Shown here piece after piece: positions 18,904 through 28,367 of a stretch of DNA of 64,000 bases. Below the pieces are notes generated by a model, which searched no databases, was not told the origin of the DNA, and was given only the letters and a program-made list of their open reading frames with translations. Position 1 is the stretch's first letter; each line of letters begins with the position of its first letter. Source of the DNA: an uncultured Parabacteroides sp. (GTDB lineage: Bacteria > Bacteroidota > Bacteroidia > Bacteroidales > Tannerellaceae). A program made the position numbers and the translations under genes. The stretch spans positions 1 through 64,000 of the forward strand of contig UQLN01000020.1 in the NCBI GenBank assembly GCA_900541965.1, in the 5' to 3' direction.

Positions 18904-20427
18904 ATGGCTGTAACGAAACGTATTAAACGTGCATTGGTATCTGTATACCATAAAGATGGATTAGATGAAATTTTGAGAAAGCTCCACGGTGAAGGTGTTA
19001 GTTTTGTGTCAACGGGTGGTACTCAGAAGTTTATAGAGGAATTGGGTATTCCTTGTGATGCAGTAGAAGATTTGACAGGTTATCCCTCAATCCTGGGAGG
19101 ACGCGTGAAAACGCTTCATCCGAAAGTTTTTGGTGGCATTCTGGCACGCCGTGAAAATGAAGGCGACCTTGCCCAGCTTGCCGAATATGAAATTCCTGAA
19201 ATTGATTTGGTGATTGTCGATTTGTATCCGTTTGAAGAAACAGTAGCTTCAGGTGCGGAAGCACAGGCAATTATCGAGAAAATAGATATAGGCGGTATCT
19301 CTCTTATCCGTGCCGCTGCAAAGAACTTTAAAGATGTGGTAATTGTGGCTTCCAAAGCTCAGTATCAACCGTTGATGCAGTTATTGGAAGAAAAAGGTGC
19401 TGAAACCTCGATAGATGATCGCAGATGGTTTGCAAAAGAAGCATTTGCTGTATCTTCCGGTTATGACAGTGCTATATTCAATTATTTTGACAATCGTGAA
19501 GGTTCTTATTTCCGTGCAGGTGTAGATACTCCGATGCATTTGCGTTATGGTGAAAATCCTCATCAGGCAGCTAAGTTTTACGGTAAGTTTACCGATATGT
19601 TCGATCAGTTGCATGGTAAGGAAATTTCTTATAACAACTTGCTCGATATCGATGCCGCTGTGAATCTGATTAGTGAATTCGATGAATTGACTTTTGCAAT
19701 CCTGAAACATAACAATGCTTGTGGCATCGCTTCACGTGCTAATGTGGTAGATGCCTGGAAAGATGCTTTGGCTGGTGATCCTGTTTCTGCATTCGGCGGT
19801 ATCCTGATTACTAATACAACAATCAATAAGGAAGTTGCCGAAGAAATTAACAAGATTTTCTTTGAAGTAATCATAGCTCCGGCTTATGATGCTGATGCAT
19901 TGGAAGTATTGAAACAGAAAAAGAACCGTATTATCCTGGTTCGTAAAGACTGCAAGACTTGTCCGATCCAGTTCCGTTCATTGTTGAACGGTGTGCTGAT
20001 GCAGGAAAAAGATCTTAGTATTCAAACTGCAACGGATTTGGAACCGATGACAGAAAAGCAACCGGCTCCCCAGGAAGTGGAAGACCTGTTGTTTGCAAAC
20101 AAGATTGTAAAACACAGCAAGTCCAACGCTATTACACTGGTAAAGAACAAACAGCTTTGTGCAAGTGGTATCGGACAGACTTCACGTGTAGATGCATTAA
20201 AACAAGCGATAGAAAAGGCAAAATCATTTAATTTTGATTTGAACGGCGCCGTTATGGCTTCAGATGCATTCTTCCCATTTGGCGACTGTGTGGAAATTGC
20301 AGATAATGCAGGTATTACCGCTGTAATTCAGCCGGGAGGTTCTATTAATGACAAGCTGTCTGTTGAGTATTGCAACGAGCATGGCTTGTCTATGGTTAAA
20401 ACGGGTATCCGTCACTTTAAACATTAA
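18904..20427 (+). CDS. purH: Bifunctional AICAR transformylase/IMP cyclohydrolase
   Basis: The 507-residue protein carries the last two steps of purine synthesis. The N-terminal MGS-like cyclohydrolase domain (about 1-195) contains STGGT, GGRVKTLHPKVFGG and DLVIVDLYPFEETV. The transformylase domain (about 200-507) contains LRYGENPHQAAKFYG, LKHNNACGIA, DPVSAFGG, the catalytic Lys-His (IVKHSKSNAI) and SDAFFPFGDCVE. Length and motifs are complete. It precedes mreB by 86 bp on the same strand. Confidence 0.98.
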   Translation: MAVTKRIKRALVSVYHKDGLDEILRKLHGEGVSFVSTGGTQKFIEELGIPCDAVEDLTGYPSILGGRVKTLHPKVFGGILARRENEGDLAQLAEYEIPEIDLVIVDLYPFEETVASGAEAQAIIEKIDIGGISLIRAAAKNFKDVVIVASKAQYQPLMQLLEEKGAETSIDDRRWFAKEAFAVSSGYDSAIFNYFDNREGSYFRAGVDTPMHLRYGENPHQAAKFYGKFTDMFDQLHGKEISYNNLLDIDAAVNLISEFDELTFAILKHNNACGIASRANVVDAWKDALAGDPVSAFGGILITNTTINKEVAEEINKIFFEVIIAPAYDADALEVLKQKKNRIILVRKDCKTCPIQFRSLLNGVLMQEKDLSIQTATDLEPMTEKQPAPQEVEDLLFANKIVKHSKSNAITLVKNKQLCASGIGQTSRVDALKQAIEKAKSFNFDLNGAVMASDAFFPFGDCVEIADNAGITAVIQPGGSINDKLSVEYCNEHGLSMVKTGIRHFKH

Positions 20428-20513
20428 TTGTATTCGATACGTCGATATGCCTGGATACCATTGAGGTACTTTATTGGGATATTGGCGTATTGATGAATAG
20501 ACACTTTATTAAA

Positions 20514-21533
20514 ATGGGATTATTTTCTTTTACACAAGAATTGGCAATGGACCTGGGTACAGCCAATACCATTATCACATGTAATGATAAGATGGTGGTG
20601 GATGAACCTTCCGTTATCGCATTGGATGCTCGCTCCGAGAAGGTGCTGGCTGTTGGACGGCAGGCTCGCGAAATGTACGAAAAGACCAATCCGAATATAC
20701 GTACGATACGTCCGCTTCGTGAAGGTGTTATTGCCGATTTCTATGCGGCAGAACAGATGATGCGCGGACTGATAAAGATGGCGAGTACGCATAAACGTTG
20801 GTTTGCTCCATCTCTCCGTATGGTTATCGGTATTCCGTCTGGTAGTACGGAAGTTGAAATCCGTGCCGTACGTGATTCAGCCGAACATGCCGGTGGACGT
20901 GAGATATACATGGTTTTTGAGCCAATGGCTGCTGCTATCGGTGTAGGTATGGACGTACTGGCTCCGGAAGGTAATATGATTGTGGATATAGGTGGGGGTA
21001 CAACGGAAATCGCCGTTATCTCTTTGGGGGGAATTGTTTCCAACAAGTCCATCAAAATGGCAGGAGATGATTTGACGAACGATATTGTAGAGTATATGCG
21101 TCGTCAGCATAATATCCGAATCAGTGAGCGTATGGCCGAGCGTATTAAAATTAATGTGGGTTCCGCATTAAGTATCCTGGACGATGCACCGGATGATTTT
21201 GAAGTTTGCGGACCAAACCAGATGACTGCTCTTCCGATGAAGGCTCCTGTATCTTATCAGGAAATTGCTCATTGTCTGGATAAGTCGATTTCTAAAATTG
21301 AAGCTGCTGTTTTAAGTGCATTGGAACAGACACCTCCTGAATTGTATGCCGATATTGTAAAGAACGGCGTTTATCTGGCAGGTGGCGGAGCTTTGTTACG
21401 TGGTATCGACAAGCGTCTGAAAGATAAAATGGGGATAGAATTTCATGTTGCCGAAGACCCGTTGCACGCTGTTGCAAGAGGTACGGGGATTGCATTGAAG
21501 AATATAGATAAGTTTAATTTCCTTATACGATAA
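20514..21533 (+). CDS. mreB: Rod-shape-determining actin homologue MreB
   Basis: From the ATG at 20514 (MGLFSFTQELAMDLGTANT) the protein has 339 residues. An in-frame ATG at 20490 adds eight residues not typical of the family. Actin-fold motifs are all present: phosphate-1 DLGTANT, phosphate-2 DIGGGTTEIA and the adenosine site LAGGGALLRGI. It polymerises under the inner membrane and positions the elongasome encoded by the genes that follow. Confidence 0.97.
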   Translation: MGLFSFTQELAMDLGTANTIITCNDKMVVDEPSVIALDARSEKVLAVGRQAREMYEKTNPNIRTIRPLREGVIADFYAAEQMMRGLIKMASTHKRWFAPSLRMVIGIPSGSTEVEIRAVRDSAEHAGGREIYMVFEPMAAAIGVGMDVLAPEGNMIVDIGGGTTEIAVISLGGIVSNKSIKMAGDDLTNDIVEYMRRQHNIRISERMAERIKINVGSALSILDDAPDDFEVCGPNQMTALPMKAPVSYQEIAHCLDKSISKIEAAVLSALEQTPPELYADIVKNGVYLAGGGALLRGIDKRLKDKMGIEFHVAEDPLHAVARGTGIALKNIDKFNFLIR

Positions 21534-21616
21534 TTGTAATTGGGGATTGATAGTTGAGACAGGAGGAGTATGTCCTTTGTTTTTCAATTCTCAATTCTCA
21601 ATTTTTTAATTGAATT

Positions 21617-22471
21617 ATGCGGAAGCTCTTAGATTTCCTGGTCAGAAAGAGACATTGGTTCCTGTTTTTTTTGCTGGAGGTGATTTCGTTGGTATTAGTC
21701 TACAGGAATAATGCTTACCAGCGAAATGTCATGTTTAGTTCGGCGAATGTTGTAACAGGATATATATCATCTGCGGCCGGTTATGTGAAATCTTATCTTC
21801 ATCTTCGGGATATAAATAAAGAACTGCTTGAACGCAACGGCCAGTTGGAAATGGAACTTCTCGGGTTGCAAGACCAATTGGAGATGATGAGGGCGGATAC
21901 TGTGAACTTTACCGGGTTTGCACCTGATTCTACCGAAGCTTTTCCGTATAGTTTTATTCTGGCTGATGTGGTAAATAACAGTGTTACGCATTTAGCTAAT
22001 TATATTACTGTAAATAAAGGGCGCAAAGACGGTGTCGAGCCGGATATGGGAGTCGTGTCGGAGCGTGGTGTGATTGGTATAGTTTCTACGGTTTCCGATC
22101 ATTATGCAGTGGTACTTTCTTTGTTGAATCCTAAATTTCGTTTGAGTTGTAAGGTATTAGGCAGTAGTTATTTCGGCTCTTTAAACTGGGACGGACGGAA
22201 TCCCCGGTATGCCAATCTGGAAGAATTACCGAGACATGTGGAATTTAAAAAAGGGGATACGATAGTGACAAGTGGCTATTCAGCCGTTTTTCCGGCAGGT
22301 ATTGTAGTGGGTAATGTTGCTGATTTCCAAAAACAGCATGATGATAATTTTTATACGTTGAAAGTTGAACTGGCAGCGGATTTTCATGCATTGAATAATG
22401 TCCGTATTATAAAGAATTATCATCAGACGGAGCAGTTAAAAACAGAGCAGGAGGCAAGAAGAAATGATTAA
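21617..22471 (+). CDS. mreC: Rod-shape-determining protein MreC
   Basis: The 284-residue protein has an N-terminal membrane anchor (about 12-28), a coiled coil (about 55-95, INKELLERNGQLEMELLGLQ) and the two-barrel MreC domain (GRKDGVEPDMGVVSERGVIG, KKGDTIVTSGYSAVFPAGIVVG). It scaffolds PBP2 and MreD in the periplasm. Its 3' end overlaps mreD by 8 bp. The 83-bp gap from mreB contains a short run of CAATTCT repeats only. Confidence 0.95.
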   Translation: MRKLLDFLVRKRHWFLFFLLEVISLVLVYRNNAYQRNVMFSSANVVTGYISSAAGYVKSYLHLRDINKELLERNGQLEMELLGLQDQLEMMRADTVNFTGFAPDSTEAFPYSFILADVVNNSVTHLANYITVNKGRKDGVEPDMGVVSERGVIGIVSTVSDHYAVVLSLLNPKFRLSCKVLGSSYFGSLNWDGRNPRYANLEELPRHVEFKKGDTIVTSGYSAVFPAGIVVGNVADFQKQHDDNFYTLKVELAADFHALNNVRIIKNYHQTEQLKTEQEARRND

Positions 22472-22982
22472 CAATATATTAAGAGGAGCTTTCTATTTTG
22501 TGGTGTTAGTGGCAGTACAAGTGCTGTTCCTGAATAATATTTATTTTCTTCGTATAGCAACTCCGTTTCTGTATCTCTATTTTATATTGAAGCTTCCTGT
22601 TGGTACTTCACAAAGTAATGTGGTATTTTTTTCGTTTTTGATAGGACTGGTAATAGATATATTTTCCAACACTCCGGGTATGCATGCTGCTGCTTGTACA
22701 TTGGCTGGTTTTATCCGGGAGCCTCTTATTCATTTTTATATGGGAAAAGACTTGCCGGAAGGTATTTTCCCTTCCTACAAGACTTTTGGTTATGGTGGTT
22801 TTTTCAGGTATGTGCTTTCATTCGTGGTTATTCATCACGCGGCATTATTCCTGGTAGAATCGCTTACTTTATTTGACCCGTTGTTTCTGGCGATTCGTAT
22901 TATTGCCAGTGTATTGACAACGACTTTGCTGATATGTATAGTTGAATCATTCAATGTGAACACTGTAAAGAGTGGAGATTAA
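22464..22982 (+). CDS. mreD: Rod-shape-determining membrane protein MreD
   Basis: The 172-residue protein has five or six membrane helices and, near residue 70, FSNTPGMHAAACTLAGFIR, which is characteristic of MreD. It overlaps mreC upstream (8 bp) and mrdA downstream (11 bp), so the operon is tightly coupled. Confidence 0.9.
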   Translation: MINNILRGAFYFVVLVAVQVLFLNNIYFLRIATPFLYLYFILKLPVGTSQSNVVFFSFLIGLVIDIFSNTPGMHAAACTLAGFIREPLIHFYMGKDLPEGIFPSYKTFGYGGFFRYVLSFVVIHHAALFLVESLTLFDPLFLAIRIIASVLTTTLLICIVESFNVNTVKSGD

Positions 22983-24846
22983 TTCGAAGTATACCCTTGA
23001 GAACAGGCGCTATGTGATTGGTGGTGCTGTTATTTTACTCATTCTTATCTTTATTGTCCGTTTGTTTTTCCTGCAGATTGTAGACAACGACTATAAAGCA
23101 TGGGCTGATAGTAATGCGTTCCTGAAAAAGACATTATATCCTTCCCGTGGTATGATATATGACCGCAACGGCAAACTGCTGGTGTATAATCAGCCAACTT
23201 ATGATATCATGCTTATCATGCGCGAGATACAGCCGTTTGATACGCTGGATTTCTGCAATATTGTAGGCATAACACGCGACCAGTTCGTTAAACGTATAGC
23301 TGATATAAAGAACCGCCGGTTGAATCCCGGTTATTCTTCTTATGTTCCTCAAGTTTTTATGAATCACCTTTCAGCGCAGGAATATGGAGTGTTGCAGGAA
23401 AAACTTTATAAATTCCCTGGCTTTTATATTCAGAACCGTACAAACCGTGAGTACGGATATCATAATGCAGCCCATTTGCTGGGTAATATTGGCGAGGTGA
23501 ACCGCAGAGATATTGAAAGAGACGCTTACTATGTGCAGGGTGATAATTCCGGACGTGCCGGTGTTGAGTTGTCTTATGAAAAAGTCTTGCGTGGAACGAA
23601 AGGCGTAGAGATATTGCTGCGTGATGCACATGGACGAATCAAAGGGCGTTATGAAGAAGGAAAGCATGACATAGCTCCTGTCTCCGGAAAGAATCTGACC
23701 TTATCGATTGATGTGGAGTTACAGGCTTTAGGAGAGAAGTTGATGCAGAATAAATTAGGCAGTATTGTTATGATTGAACCGGAAACAGGTGAAGTACTTT
23801 GCCTGGTTTCTTCTCCGACATATGACCCGAGTTTATTAGTAGGACGCCAACGAGGCAAAAATCATAAGATATTGGAAAAAGATCCGCGAACTCCGTTGAT
23901 TGACCGTTCTTTGACTGGATTTTATCCTCCCGGTTCCACCTTCAAGCCTACACAGGCATTGATATTTTTGCAGGAAGGTGTAATAACCCCACAAACAGCC
24001 TATACATGTGCCCATGGTTATACTTTCCGGGGCGGAAAGCCTGCATGTCACGGGCATTATTCTCCTTTGGAACTGGACTTTGCTATAGCCACTTCCTGTA
24101 ACTCTTATTTTTGCTGGGGATTACATGATATGTTAGATAGCCGGCGCCGTTATCCTACCGTGCAGCAAGCTTTTGATATATGGAAAAATCATTTGGTATC
24201 CATGGGGTACGGATATAAGCTGGGGATAGACTTACCTGGTGAGAAACGGGGGTTTATTCCTAACAGCCAGTATTATGACAAGGCATATCGCGGGCGGTGG
24301 AATTCCAGTACAATTATATCGGTGGCTATTGGGCAGGGGGAAATATCTGCTACCCCGTTGCAAATCTGTAATCTGGCAGCAACGATAGCTAACCGGGGAT
24401 ATTTTATCACTCCACATGTAGTGAAAGAAGTGCAGGATACCCCTTTGGATTCACTTTATAAGGAAAAACGTTATCCTACAGTAGATTCAAAATATTATGA
24501 TATTGTAGCGCATGGGATGCGGAGTGCGGTGCTTGGAGGAACTTGCCGGAAAGCCGCGATTCCAGGTATAGAAGTTTGTGGTAAAACCGGTACGGCTGAA
24601 AACCCGCATGGAAAAGATCATTCGGCGTTTATTGGTTTTGCTCCTTACGATAAGCCAAAGGTTGCCATTTGTGTATATGTCCAAAATGGAGGATTCGGTG
24701 CAACGTTCGGGGTACCTATCGGTCGTTTGATGATGCAAAAATACCTGAATGTGGAATTTACAGAGGCGGATAAAGCATTGGAAGAGGAACTTTCGAATAC
24801 AGTGATAGAACAAAGCATATTAAATTTACATAGTCGTGAGTTATAA
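22972..24846 (+). CDS. mrdA: Penicillin-binding protein 2, elongation transpeptidase
   Basis: The 624-residue protein starts at GTG 22972, inside the end of mreD. It has an N-terminal membrane anchor (about 16-35), a PBP dimerisation domain beginning LYPSRGMIYDRNGKLL, and a transpeptidase domain with the active-site serine in GSTFKP (Ser322), the SCN-like motif ATSCNSYF and KTGTAE. It cross-links peptidoglycan with RodA in side-wall growth. The C-terminal tail after the KTG box is of normal length. Confidence 0.97.
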   Translation: MEINSKYTLENRRYVIGGAVILLILIFIVRLFFLQIVDNDYKAWADSNAFLKKTLYPSRGMIYDRNGKLLVYNQPTYDIMLIMREIQPFDTLDFCNIVGITRDQFVKRIADIKNRRLNPGYSSYVPQVFMNHLSAQEYGVLQEKLYKFPGFYIQNRTNREYGYHNAAHLLGNIGEVNRRDIERDAYYVQGDNSGRAGVELSYEKVLRGTKGVEILLRDAHGRIKGRYEEGKHDIAPVSGKNLTLSIDVELQALGEKLMQNKLGSIVMIEPETGEVLCLVSSPTYDPSLLVGRQRGKNHKILEKDPRTPLIDRSLTGFYPPGSTFKPTQALIFLQEGVITPQTAYTCAHGYTFRGGKPACHGHYSPLELDFAIATSCNSYFCWGLHDMLDSRRRYPTVQQAFDIWKNHLVSMGYGYKLGIDLPGEKRGFIPNSQYYDKAYRGRWNSSTIISVAIGQGEISATPLQICNLAATIANRGYFITPHVVKEVQDTPLDSLYKEKRYPTVDSKYYDIVAHGMRSAVLGGTCRKAAIPGIEVCGKTGTAENPHGKDHSAFIGFAPYDKPKVAICVYVQNGGFGATFGVPIGRLMMQKYLNVEFTEADKALEEELSNTVIEQSILNLHSREL

Positions 24847-26284
24847 AAGAAAAACTGAAATATGGAAAACTGTGGATTGGTTAACCATTATGCTGTATGT
24901 CATATTGGTAATAGCCGGATGGTTCAGTATTTGCGGCGCTAGTTACGAATACGACAGTGTAAGTTTTTTTGATGTTTCAGGACGTCCCGGATCCCAGTTA
25001 ATGTGGATGGGGTTGTCTGTCTTTTTGATTTTTGTGATTTTAATGCTTGAGAGCGACTTTTTTGATGTTTTTGCCAACCTTATTTATATCGCGGTTATTT
25101 TGTTGTTGATTGCTACTATTTTCCTGGCTCCGGATATAAAGGGATCACGCTCTTGGTTAGTTTTGGGACCTGTTCGCCTTCAACCGGCAGAATTTGCAAA
25201 GTTTGCCACAGCATTGGTTGTGGCGAAGTTGATGAATTCGTATGGCTTTAAACTTACTGTGCCTAAAAATTTCATGCTTACTCTGTTGCTGATATTTTTG
25301 CCGATGGTCTGTATTTTATTGCAGAAGGAGACGGGGTCTGCATTGGTCTATCTGGCTTTTTTCCTGATGTTGTATAGGGAAGGGATGTCAGGTTATATTC
25401 TTTTATCCGGAGTTTGTGCAGTAGTATTCTTTGTGACGAGCATGAAATTTTCAGAGGTCGTAGTCGGGGTTACTGCAATGGGGGAACTAATAGTTTCTTC
25501 TTTGATTCTGTTTATTATTATGGTATTGATACAAATAGAGAAGAAGGATTTTCGTGCGATATTATATATATTGACAGGGACGGTCCTTGCTTTTTTAGGT
25601 GGGACTATAGCCTCCTTTTTTATGCCTGTTGATTTTTCCTGGATAACCATCGGGCTTGTACTTTTGGCTTCATTATACTTGATTTATTTGTCTATCCATA
25701 ATTGGGTATGGCATTATGTGATAATTGCTGTATTTGCTTTGGGATCTCTGGGCTTTATGTTTTCTGTGGATTATGTATTCAATAATATTCTGGAACCGCA
25801 TCAACAGATCCGTATAAAAGTGTCATTAGGACTGGAAGATGATCCGAGTGGCGCTGGTTATAATGTGAATCAATCTAAGATAGCAATTGGTTCTGGCGGT
25901 TTTACCGGAAAAGGCTTTATGAATGGAACCCAGACTAAATTAAAATATGTACCGGAGCAAGACACTGACTTTATATTTTGTACAGTGGGTGAGGAGCAAG
26001 GGTTTGTTGGTTCTTCTGCTGTTCTTATTTTATTTGCAATCCTGATACTTCGTTTGATTTATCTGTCGGAGAGGCAAACTTCGACGTTCAACCGTGTATA
26101 TGGGTACAGTGTTGCCTCTATTTTCTTTTTCCATTTGGCTATTAATATCGGGATGGTGATAGGGCTTACTCCGGTAATAGGTATTCCGTTGCCATTTTTC
26201 AGTTATGGCGGTTCCTCGCTTTGGGGATTTACGATCCTGTTGTTTATTTTTCTCCGGTTGGATGCTTCACGTCGTGAGCGTTAG
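24836..26284 (+). CDS. rodA: Peptidoglycan glycosyltransferase RodA (SEDS family)
   Basis: The 482-residue polytopic protein begins at GTG 24836, overlapping mrdA by 11 bp. SEDS motifs are present: GSRSWLVLGPVRLQPAEFAKFA near residues 102-123, LQKETGSALVYLAFF, and the C-terminal VIGIPLPFFSYGGSSL. It polymerises glycan strands for PBP2. An enlarged loop with extra helices between about residues 185 and 300 makes it longer than the roughly 370-residue proteobacterial form, as in other Bacteroidetes. Its end overlaps convergent gldH by 41 bp. Confidence 0.96.
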   Translation: MSYKRKTEIWKTVDWLTIMLYVILVIAGWFSICGASYEYDSVSFFDVSGRPGSQLMWMGLSVFLIFVILMLESDFFDVFANLIYIAVILLLIATIFLAPDIKGSRSWLVLGPVRLQPAEFAKFATALVVAKLMNSYGFKLTVPKNFMLTLLLIFLPMVCILLQKETGSALVYLAFFLMLYREGMSGYILLSGVCAVVFFVTSMKFSEVVVGVTAMGELIVSSLILFIIMVLIQIEKKDFRAILYILTGTVLAFLGGTIASFFMPVDFSWITIGLVLLASLYLIYLSIHNWVWHYVIIAVFALGSLGFMFSVDYVFNNILEPHQQIRIKVSLGLEDDPSGAGYNVNQSKIAIGSGGFTGKGFMNGTQTKLKYVPEQDTDFIFCTVGEEQGFVGSSAVLILFAILILRLIYLSERQTSTFNRVYGYSVASIFFFHLAINIGMVIGLTPVIGIPLPFFSYGGSSLWGFTILLFIFLRLDASRRER

Positions 26285-26735
26285 CTTTTTCTACTCTGAA
26301 TCCGATTTCCTGTATTCCTTTTATAGTCTTTTCGCGCATAGCCTGCCGAAAGCTGAAGGTGTATTGACCCGGATAAGGGAACAGGTAGTTTGTGCGTATA
26401 GGGAAACCTGATTGGAATAAAGAAATACCATGTCCTCGCCATTTACCTGCTTCATTGGCAAGAATGCATTCTATCGTGTCGCGTTTTAAAGGTCCGATGG
26501 GTAATTCCTCGTTACAGAATAACCATAGGTTTTTATAAGGGTATAGATTGTTATTGCGTATTTGCAACGTCAAGTTGTAGGGAGTTGAGGTATCCTCAAC
26601 CCGGAAGGTAAAATAATAAACCTTATCATCCTCCCACGAAGTTTTGTCTATGATCTGATATTGATCATACAGGGCTTTGTTTTCGCAGGAGGATAATAAG
26701 ATTGCAATAGATATGACAAGAAATCTCTTAAGCAT
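26244..26735 (-). CDS. gldH: GldH-family lipoprotein
   Basis: The 163-residue lipoprotein (lipobox LLSSC, Cys17) contains NLTLQIRNNNLYPYKNLWLF and DTIECILANEAGKWRGHG, which identify the GldH family. GldH is required for gliding in Flavobacterium, but the family is kept in non-gliding gut Bacteroidales, where its role is unknown. Its ATG shares one base with the ricT stop (TAATG), so it is translationally coupled to ricT. Confidence 0.9.
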   Translation of the reverse strand: MLKRFLVISIAILLSSCENKALYDQYQIIDKTSWEDDKVYYFTFRVEDTSTPYNLTLQIRNNNLYPYKNLWLFCNEELPIGPLKRDTIECILANEAGKWRGHGISLFQSGFPIRTNYLFPYPGQYTFSFRQAMREKTIKGIQEIGFRVEKANAHDVKHPTGEK

Positions 26736-28174
26736 TAGGCGTTATTATCCGGTTTAGCTTGCTGTTGAGGCTTGTCATTGTTCGATGGTTTATCGCTGTT
26801 TGCTTTGTTAGGGCGTTGCTGTTTGTTGCGATTACGATTCCCCTCGTTTCCATTTCTATTCCCATTTGCGTTTCCACTGCTATTCCGGTTATTGTTCCGG
26901 TTTCCACCGTTTTTGTTCCCCTCTTTAGCAGGATTGTTTTCGTTGTAGGGCTTTTCTCCCGGACGATTGTTCGGATTTTGTGGCTTACCTCCGTTGTTGT
27001 TATTGTTTGGGTTTTTCTCTTTAGCAACGCCGGCTATATTGCTATTACCGTTATTTTCGTTGTTATTCCCATTCCCGTTACCACCTTTTTTCTTCTTCTT
27101 TTTCTTTACATTATCAAAGCGTGTAACACTTTCCTGACCCAAAATATCCTGAGAATCACGTTTGGGAGCCTGAGGTTTTGTGTCGGCTTCCAGTGAGACC
27201 GGTTTCATTCCTTTTTTATTCATGTTGATAACATCGAATGCGCGGTCTGCCGGAATTGTTATCAGGTTAGCCGCGAATGATTTATCCGTAGAATAAGTGA
27301 TTTCACGTTTGAAAATATCAGTTTTGAAATGGTAATATGTATTATCTTTTGTTTCCAAAGGAACTTCGCGTGACGGCAAACGTTTCTGTGCTTCAACATA
27401 AGCGTCCACTTCATAATTGATGCAGCATTTTAATTTTGCACATTGGCCTGCAAGTTTTTGAGGATTCATTGAAATATCCTGATAGCGTGCTGCTCCGGTT
27501 GCCACAGAAACAAAATTAGTCATCCAGCTTGAACAACATAATTCGCGTCCACAAGGACCAATACCTCCAATGCGTCCGGCTTCCTGGCGGGCTCCGATTT
27601 GTTTCATTTCAATGCGTACACGGAAAGCTTCTGCCAGTACTTTAATAAGCTGACGGAAGTCAACACGTTCGTCGGCAATATAATAGAAGATAGCTTTATT
27701 ACCGTCTCCCTGGTATTCCACATCTCCAATTTTCATATTCAATCCTAAATCGGCTGCGATTTGGCGGGAACGGATCATGGTAGCGTGTTCCTTTGACTTA
27801 GCTTCCTCGTACTTTTCAATATCGGTCGGTTTTGCTTTGCGGTAAATCTTTTTGGGCTCATAGCCTTCTCCGGTACGGACATTGTTTTTTTTCATTTGTA
27901 AAAGAACAAGTTTCCCGGTGAGGGTTACAGTCCCTATATCATGTCCCGGACTTGCTTCGACAGCTACCATATCGCCTTTTTCGAGAGGAATTTTAGAACT
28001 GTTTAAAAAATATCCTTTACGGGTATTTTTGAATTGAACTTCTACATAATCAGTAGCATTGGCTGCATCCGGAACGTCGCAAAGCCAGTCGTAAGTGTTC
28101 AGTTTTGTATTTTGTATTTTGCTGCATCCTTTTTTCCCCATGCAGCAACTACCTGTATTTAATTTGAAATCCAT
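26735..28174 (-). CDS. ricT: PSP1-domain protein RicT (YaaT family) with Asn-rich tail
   Basis: From the ATG at 28174 the protein has 479 residues; an ATG at 28210 would lie at or before the predicted transcription start. It contains an N-terminal cysteine cluster (SCCMGKKGC), the PSP1 C-terminal domain (about 100-190) and the family signature GGIGPCGRELCCSSW with QCAKLKCCINYE. These cysteines bind iron-sulphur clusters in the B. subtilis homologue, where the Ric complex affects RNA decay and development. After about residue 355 comes a long low-complexity tail rich in Asn, Lys and Gly, probably disordered. The role in Bacteroidales is unknown. Confidence 0.88.
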   Translation of the reverse strand: MDFKLNTGSCCMGKKGCSKIQNTKLNTYDWLCDVPDAANATDYVEVQFKNTRKGYFLNSSKIPLEKGDMVAVEASPGHDIGTVTLTGKLVLLQMKKNNVRTGEGYEPKKIYRKAKPTDIEKYEEAKSKEHATMIRSRQIAADLGLNMKIGDVEYQGDGNKAIFYYIADERVDFRQLIKVLAEAFRVRIEMKQIGARQEAGRIGGIGPCGRELCCSSWMTNFVSVATGAARYQDISMNPQKLAGQCAKLKCCINYEVDAYVEAQKRLPSREVPLETKDNTYYHFKTDIFKREITYSTDKSFAANLITIPADRAFDVINMNKKGMKPVSLEADTKPQAPKRDSQDILGQESVTRFDNVKKKKKKKGGNGNGNNNENNGNSNIAGVAKEKNPNNNNNGGKPQNPNNRPGEKPYNENNPAKEGNKNGGNRNNNRNSSGNANGNRNGNEGNRNRNKQQRPNKANSDKPSNNDKPQQQAKPDNNA

Positions 28175-28207
28175 TGTCAGATAATAATATATGTGTGTAC
28201 AATTACG

Positions 28208-28215
28208 CAAAAATA
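28208..28215 (-). promoter_or_regulatory. -7 promoter element of ricT-gldH
   Basis: TATTTTTG on the minus strand fits TAnnTTTG, 33 bp before the ricT ATG at 28174. This supports that start over the one at 28210. Confidence 0.5.
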
Positions 28216-28309
28216 GTCAAAATATTTGGTTTACAGCACAAGATGGACGATTATAATAAATGCTGTAACCCTGATGGTATCTGGCAGTGGAAGGTAAGAA
28301 TAGTGAAAT

Positions 28310-28350
28310 AAAAAAGGTCAAACAAGATATTTTCCTGTTTGACCTTTTTT
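28310..28350 (-). terminator. Rho-independent terminator after spt
   Basis: A 15-bp inverted repeat, AAAAAAGGTCAAACA (28310-28324) with TGTTTGACCTTTTTT (28336-28350), lies 18 bp past the spt stop. It separates spt from ricT, which is transcribed in the same direction. Confidence 0.85.
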
Positions 28351-28367
28351 AAAAATATAGAAGTTCC

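Noticed and set aside
21560..21605. CAATTCTCAATTCTCAATT repeat between mreB and mreC
   Set aside because: It is a short simple repeat of about 9 bp units without palindromic cores; common enough in AT-rich gaps not to be listed as a separate element.
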